Positions 33,565 to 43,526 are shown, counted from the stretch's first letter. The stretch is 64,000 bases of DNA from Alkalihalobacillus sp. FSL W8-0930 (GCA_037965595.1 CP150183.1:3782001-3846000), one strand, 5' to 3'. Translations and numbers: made by a program. The notes: a model not told the origin generated them from the sequence alone.

Positions 33565-34577
33565 GTTATCGTCAATCCCTCCATGTTTATTCGTTTATCT
33601 TTTTCAGATGATTCTCGAATTGCATGAATGAGTTCCATCGAGCTTTGCGCTTCATGAAGATGGATGTACTCATCTGAATCTGTTGCGATACATTGATAAA
33701 ATTGGTGAATGAGCTTGGCATGACTAGCTCCGTAATAGAACTTTGTACCAGCTACCTTTTCGTCTTCTACGACAAATACCTTCTTCCCATCAGCCAACTT
33801 CTTCGTTAACACGCTGTCCTTAATGATGCATTCACCTTGTTCAAATGTGATCTGCAGCTCAACAGAATCGTTTGTTGCATTGGCATTGGTTGCGAAAAAT
33901 AAACCAGTCGCTCCGCTTTTAAAGGTGAGATGTGCAATCGCTGTGTCTTCCACTTCATGCTTGTTCTCGGTCAAACTCTCGATAGACCCTCGAATAGAAT
34001 GAACGTCTCCTCCAAGTAATTGCATCAAATCTAATGTATGGATGGCTTGATTGATCATCACTCCTCCTCCTGCTTCCTTCATCGTTCCTCGCCAGGGTTT
34101 GATGTCGTAGTAGGATGTTGGACGATGCCAAGTAACGAGTCCTTTGATTCCGATTATCCGACCAAGCTCTCCGCTTTTCACAATAGTTCTTAATTCTTGA
34201 ACCGTTGCATTTAAACGATTTTGTAGGCAGATGCAGACTTTGGCTTCCTGCTGATTTTCCACTAGCTCTATTAATCTCCGACTGCTATCTGCGGACGTAG
34301 TGATGGGTTTTTCTAAAAAGACATGCACACCCTTTTTAACGCAGGCTCTTGTCACTTCATCATGTAAATAATGCGGAAGGCAAATGTGTACACAATCTGG
34401 ATTTTCTGTTGTGAGCAGCTCCATATAATCTGTATAAAAAGGTACACCAGGTATCTTATCTTCTAAAGAAGAATCGTGGTCACAGACTGCCACAAGACCT
34501 GCCACCTCACTTCCTTGAATGGCTGCCAGATGTAGGGCAGAAATATCACCAAGTCCAATTACAGCTACTTGTAGCAT
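33561..34577 (-). CDS. Gfo/Idh/MocA-family oxidoreductase
   Basis: 338 residues. N-terminal Rossmann fold (VAVIGLGDISALH style, residues 3-14) with the EKPITTS motif near 94, whose lysine is catalytic, then the alpha/beta C-terminal domain with GGGVMINQAIHTLDLMQ near 170. It oxidises or reduces a sugar or sugar derivative with NAD(P). Distinct from the neighbouring paralogue by lacking its C-terminal extension. Confidence 0.87.
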   Translation of the reverse strand: MLQVAVIGLGDISALHLAAIQGSEVAGLVAVCDHDSSLEDKIPGVPFYTDYMELLTTENPDCVHICLPHYLHDEVTRACVKKGVHVFLEKPITTSADSSRRLIELVENQQEAKVCICLQNRLNATVQELRTIVKSGELGRIIGIKGLVTWHRPTSYYDIKPWRGTMKEAGGGVMINQAIHTLDLMQLLGGDVHSIRGSIESLTENKHEVEDTAIAHLTFKSGATGLFFATNANATNDSVELQITFEQGECIIKDSVLTKKLADGKKVFVVEDEKVAGTKFYYGASHAKLIHQFYQCIATDSDEYIHLHEAQSSMELIHAIRESSEKDKRINMEGLTIT

Positions 34578-34591
34578 CAGCGAACCCCTTT

Positions 34592-35743
34592 CTATGAATG
34601 CTGCTTCTCTTCTTCCACCTTCTTATTTAACTCAGCCAGGTACTGCTCCTCATCAATTGGTAGCTCTACCTCTTTCCCCAACCAGCTTGATAGATGAATC
34701 GCATTGGCTAGGTGCACCCCGTGAATGCCATCGCTACCAGGAGCCACAAGTGGTGTGCCATCGAGAATATTGGCAGCAAAGTTCTGTAGCACGGCGATGT
34801 GCTGCTCTCCCCACGCACTTGTAAAATCCAATACTTCCTCGTCATACATACCACTTGGTCCCTGATCTTTCATCATTTCCATCACATCCTGCATACTCAT
34901 GCTGGTGCTCATCTCAGGCTCTGGCTGTTTTAATCGCTTAATCGTCACCTTGCTACTATTATCAACAACGATCTTTCCCTTATCTCCTAAAATTTCAAAG
35001 CGATCGGTCCCTAGCACATCATGGGTACACGTAATAAACATTCCGGTTGCCCCGTTTTCATATTCTAGTAGCGCTGTTACCTCATCCTCTACCGCAATAT
35101 CTCTTTGAAAGCCATACTGGACCTTTGAGTACACCTTTTTTGGCATTCCGCATATCCATTGCATCAAGTCCAGCTGGTGTGGAGCCTGATTGACTAGGAC
35201 TCCACCGCCTTCTCCCTCCCATGTTGCGCGCCACGCACTTTGATCGTAGTACCCTTGAGGTCTCCACCAAGTAGTGATGAGCCAATTCGTTCGTCGGATA
35301 GCACCAATATCCCCTTGATCAATGACCTCTTTCACTTTCTGGTAAAGCTCATTGGTTCGTTGATTAAAAAAGATGGCAAATGTCAGCTCCGGCTTTGTTG
35401 CTGCAAACTCATTTAGCTCTTTGACTTGCTTTGTATAGACACCAGCTGGCTTTTCTACTAATGGATGAACGTCTCTTTTTAAGGCTTCAATCGCCATGGT
35501 TGGATGGAGATAATGTGGAACGGTCGTAACAACAGCATCCACGTGTCCGCTTTCTAGCATCTCGATATAATTTTCATAGAAAGGAATCTCCCCTCCCATC
35601 TCACTTACCGTTGTCCTTTTACTCGCATCAATATCACAAATGGCACCGATCTCCATATTCGGAACTCTCCCCGATGAAATGAAGCCTGCATACGTACTTC
35701 CCTGCACACCTAGTCCAATAATGCCTAATCTCACTTTTTTCAT
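34592..35743 (-). CDS. Gfo/Idh/MocA-family oxidoreductase
   Basis: 383 residues. Rossmann motif GIIGLGVQGSTYAG, catalytic VEKPAGVYT near 93 (preceded by HPL), and GEGGGVLVNQAPHQLDLMQW near 180. First gene of the three-gene operon with a GAGGAGG site; a cre-like box lies 20 bases upstream. Two dehydrogenases plus an isomerase/epimerase is the gene content seen in pathways that go through 3-keto-glycosides or modify free sugars, so it may extend the galactoside pathway of this locus. Confidence 0.87.
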   Translation of the reverse strand: MKKVRLGIIGLGVQGSTYAGFISSGRVPNMEIGAICDIDASKRTTVSEMGGEIPFYENYIEMLESGHVDAVVTTVPHYLHPTMAIEALKRDVHPLVEKPAGVYTKQVKELNEFAATKPELTFAIFFNQRTNELYQKVKEVIDQGDIGAIRRTNWLITTWWRPQGYYDQSAWRATWEGEGGGVLVNQAPHQLDLMQWICGMPKKVYSKVQYGFQRDIAVEDEVTALLEYENGATGMFITCTHDVLGTDRFEILGDKGKIVVDNSSKVTIKRLKQPEPEMSTSMSMQDVMEMMKDQGPSGMYDEEVLDFTSAWGEQHIAVLQNFAANILDGTPLVAPGSDGIHGVHLANAIHLSSWLGKEVELPIDEEQYLAELNKKVEEEKQHS

Positions 35744-35762
35744 GTATATCCTCCTCTGTTTA

Positions 35763-35776
35763 AGTAAGCGCTGTCA
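35763..35776 (-). promoter_or_regulatory. cre-like box upstream of the Gfo/Idh/MocA operon
   Basis: AGTAAGCGCTGTCA matches the CcpA consensus TGWAANCGNTNWCA at 13 of 14 positions. It lies between the response regulator stop and the start of the dehydrogenase operon. Confidence 0.6.
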
Positions 35777-35779
35777 ATT

Positions 35780-37390
35780 CTAACTACATACATCGTCTTT
35801 TTTGTACTTATAGGCTTTGGGTGACACGCCAACATATTTTTTAAAGGTTCGAATGAAATAGCTTTTGCTATCAAAGGCTAAATCATAGGAGATCTGCTCC
35901 ACTGTTTTTGTACTGTTATCAAGAAGCCCCATTGCTTTTTCCATCTTTAATGTGGTGACATATTCGATAAATGTCTGCCCTGTCTCTTGTTTAAAGAGTC
36001 TACTGAAATAACTGCTATTCAAATGTAGATGAGCAGAGATATCCTTTAGTGAGATCTTCATATGAAGATTTGAATAGATGTAACGTTTCGCCTTTGCGAT
36101 ATCCTCGTTTTGAGAGGCTGAGTCGATTTGGTTTACCTGCTCCATATAGGTATGGAAGATATCCTTCATGAGCAATTCGAGATCTTGAATATTCTCCGCA
36201 TCCTGGATCCGATCACTTTTTACAGAGAATGAGCTTGAACGGTCAAAATGATGAAGGGCATTCAAGCTAACCTTTAGGTCTAATGTGAGCATGGTAGCCC
36301 AATCCTTTAGTGCCTCGGGTGAATGCTGATGGACCCTATCAGAATGAAACTGTTCAGCAAACCAATTGTCCAGCTTGTTAGAATCTTTATTCAAAATAGC
36401 CGTTTTCACCTGTTCAACATCCGTGGTATAGCTTTTGAAAACAGATCCCTTCTGAAACGTTTTCACTTGGAATTCCTCAATAGAACCGTAACTATAATGA
36501 AACCGTTGATCCTGATGATGTATCAGCTCTTTCATTCGCTCGAGCTCACCCTGTGGCTCAAAAATGGGATGAATCGTACAAGTCATTGTCGTTTTAAGAC
36601 ATGTTTGAAGTTTCGCTTGCAGCTCTTTGAGCGATTGCTTGATGATGGCCAGGCTTGTTCGTTCAATGAGGGGGTAGAGAATAAAGAAGCTTCGATTCCA
36701 GTAGATGAGGTGAACCCCCTCTTGCCTCTCTGCTAAAGCTTCTTCCATAATATTTGTGATACAAGCCTTAAGTAGCGTTTCATCCTGAAATCGATCTGCT
36801 ACAAGTTGATGTTGATCAATATAACAATGAATCACTGCGTAATGATCAAAAGGAAAGCTCAGACCTAGCTGTTCCTCCGCTTCTACCCGCCAATTACTTG
36901 ATTGATTTGTGGACTCTCTAATCACTCTCTTAAAAAAAGTAGACTTTAATACTGAGTGATTTTCAGACAGATACTTCCTGATCTTATTTTTGTTAAACAA
37001 CTCTTGTTTCTGTTGATCCAAATGACTTTTAAGTTTTTTAAGCATATCTGTGATATCTTCTTCATTCATGGTCTCTTTCAAAATGTAATCAAAGGTCTTT
37101 AGCTTTAATGCCTGCTGTGCATACTCAAATTCTCCATGACACGAGATGATGATGTTGCAGGAGGAGGCATTCTCTTCTTTAATTTTCGTAATGAGTTCAA
37201 TACCATTCATCCTTGGCATCCCAATGTCCGTCATTAACACATCATACGAGTTTGATCGTAAGTACGCATACGCCTCCATACTATCCGAAAATGCCGCCTT
37301 CACTTCAAACCCGTACTCCTCCCAAGGGATCATCTTCTCAAGAAAGGTGGTAACAAGTCGATCATCATCTACTAAAACGATTTGATACAT
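35780..37390 (-). CDS. Response regulator with AraC-type output, YesN-like
   Basis: 536 residues from the ATG at 37390 (AAAAGGGG site); the frame upstream of it runs into the sensor kinase gene and is not used. Receiver domain with VDDD at 8-10 and phospho-acceptor aspartate 55 (MTDIGMPRMNG), then a long linker (about 130-420) and two AraC helix-turn-helix motifs at the C-terminus (LNSSYFSRLFKQETGQTF; FDSKSYFIRTFKKYVGVSP). Partner of the sensor kinase whose gene precedes it by 7 bases. Probably activates the ABC transporter and galactan genes in response to galacto-oligosaccharides. Confidence 0.93.
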   Translation of the reverse strand: MYQIVLVDDDRLVTTFLEKMIPWEEYGFEVKAAFSDSMEAYAYLRSNSYDVLMTDIGMPRMNGIELITKIKEENASSCNIIISCHGEFEYAQQALKLKTFDYILKETMNEEDITDMLKKLKSHLDQQKQELFNKNKIRKYLSENHSVLKSTFFKRVIRESTNQSSNWRVEAEEQLGLSFPFDHYAVIHCYIDQHQLVADRFQDETLLKACITNIMEEALAERQEGVHLIYWNRSFFILYPLIERTSLAIIKQSLKELQAKLQTCLKTTMTCTIHPIFEPQGELERMKELIHHQDQRFHYSYGSIEEFQVKTFQKGSVFKSYTTDVEQVKTAILNKDSNKLDNWFAEQFHSDRVHQHSPEALKDWATMLTLDLKVSLNALHHFDRSSSFSVKSDRIQDAENIQDLELLMKDIFHTYMEQVNQIDSASQNEDIAKAKRYIYSNLHMKISLKDISAHLHLNSSYFSRLFKQETGQTFIEYVTTLKMEKAMGLLDNSTKTVEQISYDLAFDSKSYFIRTFKKYVGVSPKAYKYKKDDVCS

Positions 37391-37397
37391 TGTGAAT

Positions 37398-39191
37398 CTA
37401 CCCCTTTTTAATCGGAATACAAAACAGATAGGATGTCCCGACAGACTCTGTACTACGAATATCCATCGTAAAGTGGTCACCATAGATGAGTTTCATTCGT
37501 TGGTACACGTTTTGAATACCAATGCCATTAAAGGAATGATGATTGCTTGTTTGATGCTCAGCAGTCTTTTGAGTGAGCTTCTCTTTAATGCTATTCATCG
37601 TCTCTTCTGACATCCCTCTCCCATTGTCTGAGATATGAAGGATTAATTGTCCAAGATTATTTATGCTTGCTTTGATGGTAATGGTTGTTTCACCATGGGA
37701 GTGACCATGTATGATAGCGTTTTCAACAATCGGTTGAAGAAAAAAGCGTGGGACCAAAAGATGTGATGCTCCATCACTCAGATCAAGATCCAGTTTGATT
37801 GTATGTTGATGCCTAAAGTTCATTAATTTGATATAGTGCTGATTGGTCTCAATTTCCTCTTCTAACGTGATGAATGAATTATTCCGATTCACCGTCATTC
37901 TCAGCAAAGAAGATAAGGATTGGATTAAGTCTGCACTCTGTTTATCTCCATTTAACATGGTTTGCATGCGTATGGTATTTAACGCATTAAACAAAAAGTG
38001 CGGATTAATTTGTGCCTGTAGCATTTCAAGCTCAGCATTTCGTTTTGCATGTTCCTGAACTCGTACTTGGTCAATCATTTCCTCAACCGTGTCGAGCATC
38101 TCATTAAATGATGAGCTTAGGTGCGTGATATCGTTGTTTCCATACATCTTTGCTCGCTGACTTAAGTCTCCTTGCTCTACAGCCTTCGTCACAGATCTTA
38201 GCTCCATAAGTGGCTTTGTCAGTTCCCGAACAAGAACAATGAGGCCGATCATGAAGATGAATAACAGCACACCTTGTGTTGTAATCGTTAGTTTGTTCAT
38301 TCGATTAATATTACCAATTGATTCGTTATATGGTACGAAATTTACTAACCGCCAGTCTGAATATGCAACAGGATGGGTTACCAGGAAAAATCTCTCCCCG
38401 TTCCTCTCCACAATCTGCTGTTCATTTGAATTCACATCATATGGTAACGTTCGAGTAATCATACCTTGGTCTACACTTGAGTACACTGTACCTTCTCCAT
38501 CTGTTAAAAAGTACTCAGAACCATCGTCCACTTGATAATTCTCAAGTAAGGCGCTAATTTGTTGTTCCCGTATACTTATGATGAGATAGGCATTTTGACT
38601 ATTTACTGAACGCAGATAACTCCCGAAACTAATTAAGAAGCGATTCTCACTTTGGTCTGATTTAATATACGTAGGGTGAGCTCCAATCCAAAGCAAGTCG
38701 TAGTAGCTTAATGTATCGAGCTTTTCAAACCAGGGCTCTTTTTTAAAATCCAGTGGGTGAAATTCACTTAAGGGATAATTCATGTAATATAGATCATTGC
38801 TAAATAGAATCGTGACATACTCTGGTGACACGGTATTCGTAATAGGAGACAGGTGACTCGCCACCTCAATCAAGCTTAATGCAATCTCCTGACTTGCACC
38901 TGGTGAATCAGGATCAATCAGTTGATGCTCCCTCATGACTTGATTAAAGCTAGAATCAAACTTCACATAGTTGGAGGTGTACATCACATCATCCAAAATT
39001 TGTTGAATACTCATCCCAAGAAGATTTAACGATTGCTTTGATTGATTCACAGCAAGTTCTTCTAATGCGTCCTCAGTCAAATAATTTGAAACAAAATACG
39101 TAAGGACCCAAGGAAACAAGATACATAGAATGGCAGCAATCATTAACCGGCTACGAAAAGATAACTGATGCAGCCGCTTGAACCAGGTCAT
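37398..39191 (-). CDS. Sensor histidine kinase, YesM-like
   Basis: 597 residues. Membrane helix near 15-35, extracellular Cache-type sensor (about 40-295), second helix near 300, HAMP domain (about 320-370), then the LytS/YesM kinase core with the phospho-acceptor in QAQINPHFLFNALNTIR (near 400) and an ATPase domain with NAIIHG and DNGRGM. It probably senses the sugar itself or the loaded binding protein encoded just upstream (39263-40579). Confidence 0.93.
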   Translation of the reverse strand: MTWFKRLHQLSFRSRLMIAAILCILFPWVLTYFVSNYLTEDALEELAVNQSKQSLNLLGMSIQQILDDVMYTSNYVKFDSSFNQVMREHQLIDPDSPGASQEIALSLIEVASHLSPITNTVSPEYVTILFSNDLYYMNYPLSEFHPLDFKKEPWFEKLDTLSYYDLLWIGAHPTYIKSDQSENRFLISFGSYLRSVNSQNAYLIISIREQQISALLENYQVDDGSEYFLTDGEGTVYSSVDQGMITRTLPYDVNSNEQQIVERNGERFFLVTHPVAYSDWRLVNFVPYNESIGNINRMNKLTITTQGVLLFIFMIGLIVLVRELTKPLMELRSVTKAVEQGDLSQRAKMYGNNDITHLSSSFNEMLDTVEEMIDQVRVQEHAKRNAELEMLQAQINPHFLFNALNTIRMQTMLNGDKQSADLIQSLSSLLRMTVNRNNSFITLEEEIETNQHYIKLMNFRHQHTIKLDLDLSDGASHLLVPRFFLQPIVENAIIHGHSHGETTITIKASINNLGQLILHISDNGRGMSEETMNSIKEKLTQKTAEHQTSNHHSFNGIGIQNVYQRMKLIYGDHFTMDIRSTESVGTSYLFCIPIKKG

Positions 39192-39219
39192 ATCATCACC
39201 ACCACGATCAATACAAGGA

Positions 39220-39251
39220 GTGTAATGAGAGAGTGATCTCCCTCATTACAC
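39220..39251 (-). terminator. Hairpin between the binding-protein and sensor-kinase genes
   Basis: GTGTAATGAG (39220-39229) pairs with CTCATTACAC (39242-39251), with only a short T-rich tract after it on the minus strand. It may reduce read-through from the highly expressed binding protein into the kinase gene, or stabilise the upstream mRNA. Confidence 0.5.
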
Positions 39252-39262
39252 TAATTATAGGC

Positions 39263-40579
39263 TCACTTATTAGAGTCCGCAATATTCTGAATTTGGGTCT
39301 CTAGATTCTCAATGGTTGCATCAATATCCTGATCCCCAAGGAGATATCGCTCTACTTCCGCTCCATAAGCCGTGTGCACCTCCGTGATATACGGCGCAGG
39401 CATGTATGTGTCTAAAGGTTCAACATCCAACGAATGAATAATGGATTCAAGATGCAGTGCTTCTGGGTTACTCGTGCCCGCTGCGATAGTTTCAACCACT
39501 TCATCGAGGTTAGCTCCGTTCCATGAAGGTACCCATATACCCTGTTCAACAATGCCTTCCGTTGTTAACCAACGAATAAAATCATATGCTTCTTGCTTGT
39601 GTTTAGATGACTTTGCAACGGATAGTGCATCACCACCAACACCTGAATAGTTAACTCCTGTCACTTCATTTTGTGGCCATGGTGCCCATGCCATCTCAAA
39701 GTCTGGTGTAAATTGTCCCCACTCTGAAAGCATAAATGACCCTATTGGCACCATACTCGCTTCCTGAGTAAAGAATTGCTGACGGTAGTCCATTTGTTGA
39801 GAGAGAATTGAAGAAAAAGGAACCGAGCTCTCATCTTCATTCTCTAAGGCATAACGTAACTCTAGTGATTCCTTTACAAGAGGATCATTAATATTGGAGT
39901 CTCCTGATTCAGTAAGTAATCCATTATCCCCATCAGGCTTACTATTTAACTTTAATGCTGAGTGAAGATTATGCCAGGTATGCAAGTACGAGCCATAGTG
40001 ATCATCGGTTGTCAGTTCTTTTGCATACTCACGGTACTCATCCCACGTCCATTCAGTAGGAATCTCGAGTCCCGCTTCGTCTAAGTGATCCTTATTCATT
40101 AAGATCATCTGGTTTACCTGCTTCATCGGAATACCATAATAATCCCCATCGATCGCTTGAAAGCTATTTGTGTATTCTGTATTAATATCAATTCCTTCAT
40201 CATCTAAGAAGGAGTTAAGCGGCTCGAGTAGGCCAGCATTTATACGAGACACATAGTCATTTGGGTTACTAAACATGACCACGTCTAAGTCTTCTCCAGC
40301 TGCTGCCATGAGATCAAGCTGTTTATAATAATCCTGTGAGTTCATGTTTTCAACTAATGGCATGGATTCAACCTTAACTCCCGGGTTTTCCGCTTCGTAC
40401 TTCTCAATGAGAGGCTCCCATTTTCCATTCTCTTCATTAAACCAATGCACAAATTTGATCGTTACTTCATCTTCGCCGTCAGAACCGCCTCCTGTACTAC
40501 TTTCCTCCCCAGAACAAGCGGCTGTGCCTAATGCTAGAACGGATACCATTCCGAATACAAGCCATTTTCTATTCATCAT
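39263..40579 (-). CDS. ABC transporter sugar-binding lipoprotein
   Basis: 438 residues. Lipoprotein signal peptide ending LGTAAC (cysteine 22), a glycine/serine/acid-rich spacer, then a family-1 extracellular binding protein (TIKFVHWFNEENGKWEPLIEKYE; a late GGDALSVAKSSKHKQEAYDFIRWLT). Binds oligosaccharides outside the membrane. Third gene of the importer operon permease-permease-binding protein. Given the galactanase and galactosidase nearby, galacto-oligosaccharides are the likely ligand. No ATPase gene is present, so a shared MsmX-type ATPase is needed. Confidence 0.9.
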   Translation of the reverse strand: MMNRKWLVFGMVSVLALGTAACSGEESSTGGGSDGEDEVTIKFVHWFNEENGKWEPLIEKYEAENPGVKVESMPLVENMNSQDYYKQLDLMAAAGEDLDVVMFSNPNDYVSRINAGLLEPLNSFLDDEGIDINTEYTNSFQAIDGDYYGIPMKQVNQMILMNKDHLDEAGLEIPTEWTWDEYREYAKELTTDDHYGSYLHTWHNLHSALKLNSKPDGDNGLLTESGDSNINDPLVKESLELRYALENEDESSVPFSSILSQQMDYRQQFFTQEASMVPIGSFMLSEWGQFTPDFEMAWAPWPQNEVTGVNYSGVGGDALSVAKSSKHKQEAYDFIRWLTTEGIVEQGIWVPSWNGANLDEVVETIAAGTSNPEALHLESIIHSLDVEPLDTYMPAPYITEVHTAYGAEVERYLLGDQDIDATIENLETQIQNIADSNK

Positions 40580-40634
40580 ACCTACTCCCCTTTTTGTCCG
40601 TATTATAGTGAACCATTAGATGGTTGTTGCCTGT

Positions 40635-41468
40635 TTATCCCTTGACTCCTCCTAATTGGATGCCTTCTATCACTTGTTTTTGTCCGATGATAAAGACAAT
40701 TAAGAGTGGAATGATGGCTGAAACTGAGGCTGCCATCATAAGCGAATAAATACTTCCATGCTCATCTGCAAAGCTCTGCACCCCTAGCTGGATTGTAAAA
40801 AGCTCCTTGCTCCGTAAGAATATAAGTGGGTATTGGAAATCGTTCCAAGTCCAGATGAAACGCAGAATAGCGTAGGTTGCAATCGCTGGCTTCACTAAAG
40901 GAAAGGCAATGGCTGTGAATATACGGAAGTGCCCAGCTCCATCCATCCTAGCTGACTCAATAATTTCATTTCCAACTCCTAAGAAGAATTGCCGAAGCAT
41001 AAAGGTTCCAAAAACACTGAAGCTATTTAATAGAATTAATCCTGTATGCGTATCGTACAAGCCAAGCGTCCGGTACAGGATAAATTGTGTGACAAGTAAG
41101 GTTTGAGGTGGAATCATGAATGTCGCTAATACCAGCATAAAGACTAAATTTCTGCCCTTAAACTCAACCTTTGAAAATCCATATGCTGCAAGCGCTGAGA
41201 CTGCAACAGATGTAACGGTTGTTAGCACCGAAACTTTAATTGAATTCCAATATAATAAGAAGAACGGCATGGTTCCCGTCCAGACCTCCCGATAATTCTC
41301 AACTGCATTCCACGTTGTCGGAATCCACTTAATTGGATAGGTTAACACCTCTTCCTCCACCTTAAGAGATGCAGAGATCATCCATAGGAAAGGAGTCATG
41401 AAACAGATTCCCAATATGAACATCAACACTGTCACTAAGATCTTTTTACCATTCATCGGTTTCTTCAT
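40635..41468 (-). CDS. Carbohydrate ABC transporter permease (MalG/GanQ type)
   Basis: 277 residues, six membrane helices, CUT1 family. The ATPase-contact loop is IIESARMDGAGHFRIFTAIAFPLVKPAI near residue 175. Twelve bases after the partner permease gene. B. subtilis GanQ-like role in galacto-oligosaccharide import is inferred from the locus. Confidence 0.9.
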   Translation of the reverse strand: MKKPMNGKKILVTVLMFILGICFMTPFLWMISASLKVEEEVLTYPIKWIPTTWNAVENYREVWTGTMPFFLLYWNSIKVSVLTTVTSVAVSALAAYGFSKVEFKGRNLVFMLVLATFMIPPQTLLVTQFILYRTLGLYDTHTGLILLNSFSVFGTFMLRQFFLGVGNEIIESARMDGAGHFRIFTAIAFPLVKPAIATYAILRFIWTWNDFQYPLIFLRSKELFTIQLGVQSFADEHGSIYSLMMAASVSAIIPLLIVFIIGQKQVIEGIQLGGVKG

Positions 41469-41480
41469 TCGCTCACCCCC

Positions 41481-42428
41481 TTAATAATTAACCCATTTTT
41501 TCTGTCCCTTAAATTGCAGGTATGTGATGATTAAAATAATGACGAAAATAACTAGTGAGATCGATGAGGCATAGCCTGCACGTAAGTCCAAAAAGGCTTT
41601 TTCATATAAGTAGACAACTGGAACCTTTGTCGAATTCGCTGGTCCACCATTTGTTAAAACAATAATTAAATCAAAGATCTTAAAGCTAGAAATGATTCCC
41701 GTTACAAATAACAGGAAGGTTGTTGGTGAAACAAGTGGAATCGTTATGCTCTTAAACTGATACCAAGCAGAAGCACCATCCATTTGTGCAGCCTCGTACA
41801 GCTCCTTGGGAATGCTTTGTAAACCTGCCAAGTAAATAATTAAGTTAAAACCAATTCCCGTCCAAATCATAATGATCATAACGGACGGCAAGGCAAACGA
41901 AATGTCCGCAATCCATCCTGGTGGGTTATCAATTCCAAGTGTCATTAACAATTGGTTAATCGGACCTTGAGTTGGATGAAATAGCACCCGGAAGACTACA
42001 GCGACTGCCACAATACTTGAAATAAAAGGCATAAAGAAGATGACCTTAAAGAAGTCCTTGAAGTAAATATATTTGTTGATAATCGTAGCCAACGTTAATG
42101 AAATAAATAAGGTAATCGGTATCGCTAATAAAAGAATAAAATTATTACCTAATGACTTAATGAAAAGCGGATCATTAAACAATGCCACGAAATTATCGAG
42201 TCCTATAAACTCCGCATTCTCATAGCCTGCAACGATATTCCAGTTCGTAAAACTTAACGTTAATGAAGAAAGAATCGGAAAGATAACTAAGATGGATGTC
42301 CCAATGAACATTGGACCAATAAAGACCCAACCTGCAACTGCATCACGCCAACTGTTTAAGGGACTTTTATTCTTTTGAGTCTTTTTACGAAAGAACTTTT
42401 TTGGTTGCGCTTTCATTTCACTGTTCAT
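41481..42428 (-). CDS. Carbohydrate ABC transporter permease (MalF/GanP type)
   Basis: 315 residues, six membrane helices after a basic cytoplasmic N-terminus (PKKFFRKKTQKNKS). ATPase-contact loop LYEAAQMDGASAWYQFKSITIPLVSPT near 210. First gene of the importer operon; a cre-like box at 42470 sits about 40 bases upstream. Confidence 0.9.
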   Translation of the reverse strand: MNSEMKAQPKKFFRKKTQKNKSPLNSWRDAVAGWVFIGPMFIGTSILVIFPILSSLTLSFTNWNIVAGYENAEFIGLDNFVALFNDPLFIKSLGNNFILLLAIPITLFISLTLATIINKYIYFKDFFKVIFFMPFISSIVAVAVVFRVLFHPTQGPINQLLMTLGIDNPPGWIADISFALPSVMIIMIWTGIGFNLIIYLAGLQSIPKELYEAAQMDGASAWYQFKSITIPLVSPTTFLLFVTGIISSFKIFDLIIVLTNGGPANSTKVPVVYLYEKAFLDLRAGYASSISLVIFVIILIITYLQFKGQKKWVNY

Positions 42429-42469
42429 TCACTTCACCTCTCTAGCTGGGTTAATCCCATCTTACCCTT

Positions 42470-42483
42470 TTAAAGCGCTTACA
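42470..42483 (-). promoter_or_regulatory. cre-like box upstream of the importer operon
   Basis: TTAAAGCGCTTACA matches the CcpA consensus at 13 of 14 positions. The sequence continues TAAATGAACGA, and the same extended stretch (GCGCTTACATAAATG, one change, then ACGA) occurs in front of the galactanase gene at 48299-48319. The 42429-42788 gap also has a palindrome at 42747 and otherwise nothing recognisable. Confidence 0.6.
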
Positions 42484-42746
42484 TAAATGAACGATCTTGA
42501 CTCTTCCGCGCACAAATTTTACTTACTTTGTTGTACGGATAACTTTGAGCGCAGCACATTACATTGAATGTCTCCACTTCAGAAAACATTTTAGAATCAA
42601 TGCTTTCAGCTTGTTAATAAGATCATTCACTCTAAACTTTGTCGATACTTATCCATATGACACGTCCATAAAAGGTGTAGATCTTTGACTTTTTAGAGAT
42701 TATCTTTACCTCCCTTGCCTTTCTTACAAAAATATACATGAAGCAT

Positions 42747-42761
42747 GATATAGTCTATATC
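42747..42761 (+). promoter_or_regulatory. Palindrome upstream of the YesL-like gene
   Basis: GATATAG-T-CTATATC is a perfect 7-bp inverted repeat, 28 bases before the YesL-like ATG. It may be part of the promoter (TATAGT) or an operator. Binding protein unknown. Confidence 0.35.
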
Positions 42762-42788
42762 AAAACGCTATCTAGAGGAGGAAGCTCT

Positions 42789-43397
42789 ATGTACCTTAAT
42801 GCTATCTCTGGCCCCATTTATACATTTTGCATGTGGTTTTACCGGTTAGCATTCATTAATCTACTTTGGATCCTTTTTACGATCCTTGGACTAGGACTCT
42901 TTGGATTCTTCCCTGCAACCGTGGCATTGCTTGCAACAACTCGACAGCTCCTCAACCAGAATGAAGGATCAATCTTTAAGACCTTTTGGACATTCTACAA
43001 AGAGGAATTTGTAAAAAGCAATGTAGCGGGACTGTGCGTCATCCTTTTATCCCTAATCCTTATTAGTAACATTCAATTTCTCCAAACGATGAATACAGGC
43101 ATCTCTCAAGCCTTTTATCTAGCAACCATCATCATAGCCTGTTTCTTCCTGCTGGTTGTCTGTTACTTTCTTTCCTTATATGTTGAATTTCAGGCACCAT
43201 TCAAAACGCATCTAAAAAATGCCGTACTGCTTGCCATTTATAACCCGGTTGCAAGTCTGACGATGATCTTTGGATTTTTTGCGGTCTATCTTCTAATTAC
43301 GTTTGTTTCCGGAATTGGTCTTTTCTTTAGTACGAGTGCGCTGGGGCTAGTAATTTTATCGTCTGCGAAGTTAGCTTTTCGGAAGGTCAATGCCTAA
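42789..43397 (+). CDS. YesL-like (DUF624) membrane protein
   Basis: 202 residues from the ATG at 42789 (AGAGGAGGAAG site); the frame open to 42738 is not preceded by a site. Five or so membrane helices; the start MYLNAISGPIYTFCMWFYRLAFINLLWILFTILGLG type is typical of YesL/DUF624 proteins, which are encoded beside YesM/YesN and CUT1 importers in Bacilli. Function unknown, presumably auxiliary to the transporter or sensor. Confidence 0.87.
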   Translation: MYLNAISGPIYTFCMWFYRLAFINLLWILFTILGLGLFGFFPATVALLATTRQLLNQNEGSIFKTFWTFYKEEFVKSNVAGLCVILLSLILISNIQFLQTMNTGISQAFYLATIIIACFFLLVVCYFLSLYVEFQAPFKTHLKNAVLLAIYNPVASLTMIFGFFAVYLLITFVSGIGLFFSTSALGLVILSSAKLAFRKVNA

Positions 43398-43526
43398 GAA
43401 GAACCCTTCTTCCGCCAATTGGGACGGAGAGATCTTTATATGAAGCTCTTTTTACTTCGACGTTTCTTAAATTTTCTAGTCATAGGGATGAACCTTTCTA
43501 GAATAAAAGTAGTAAGACAAAATAAA

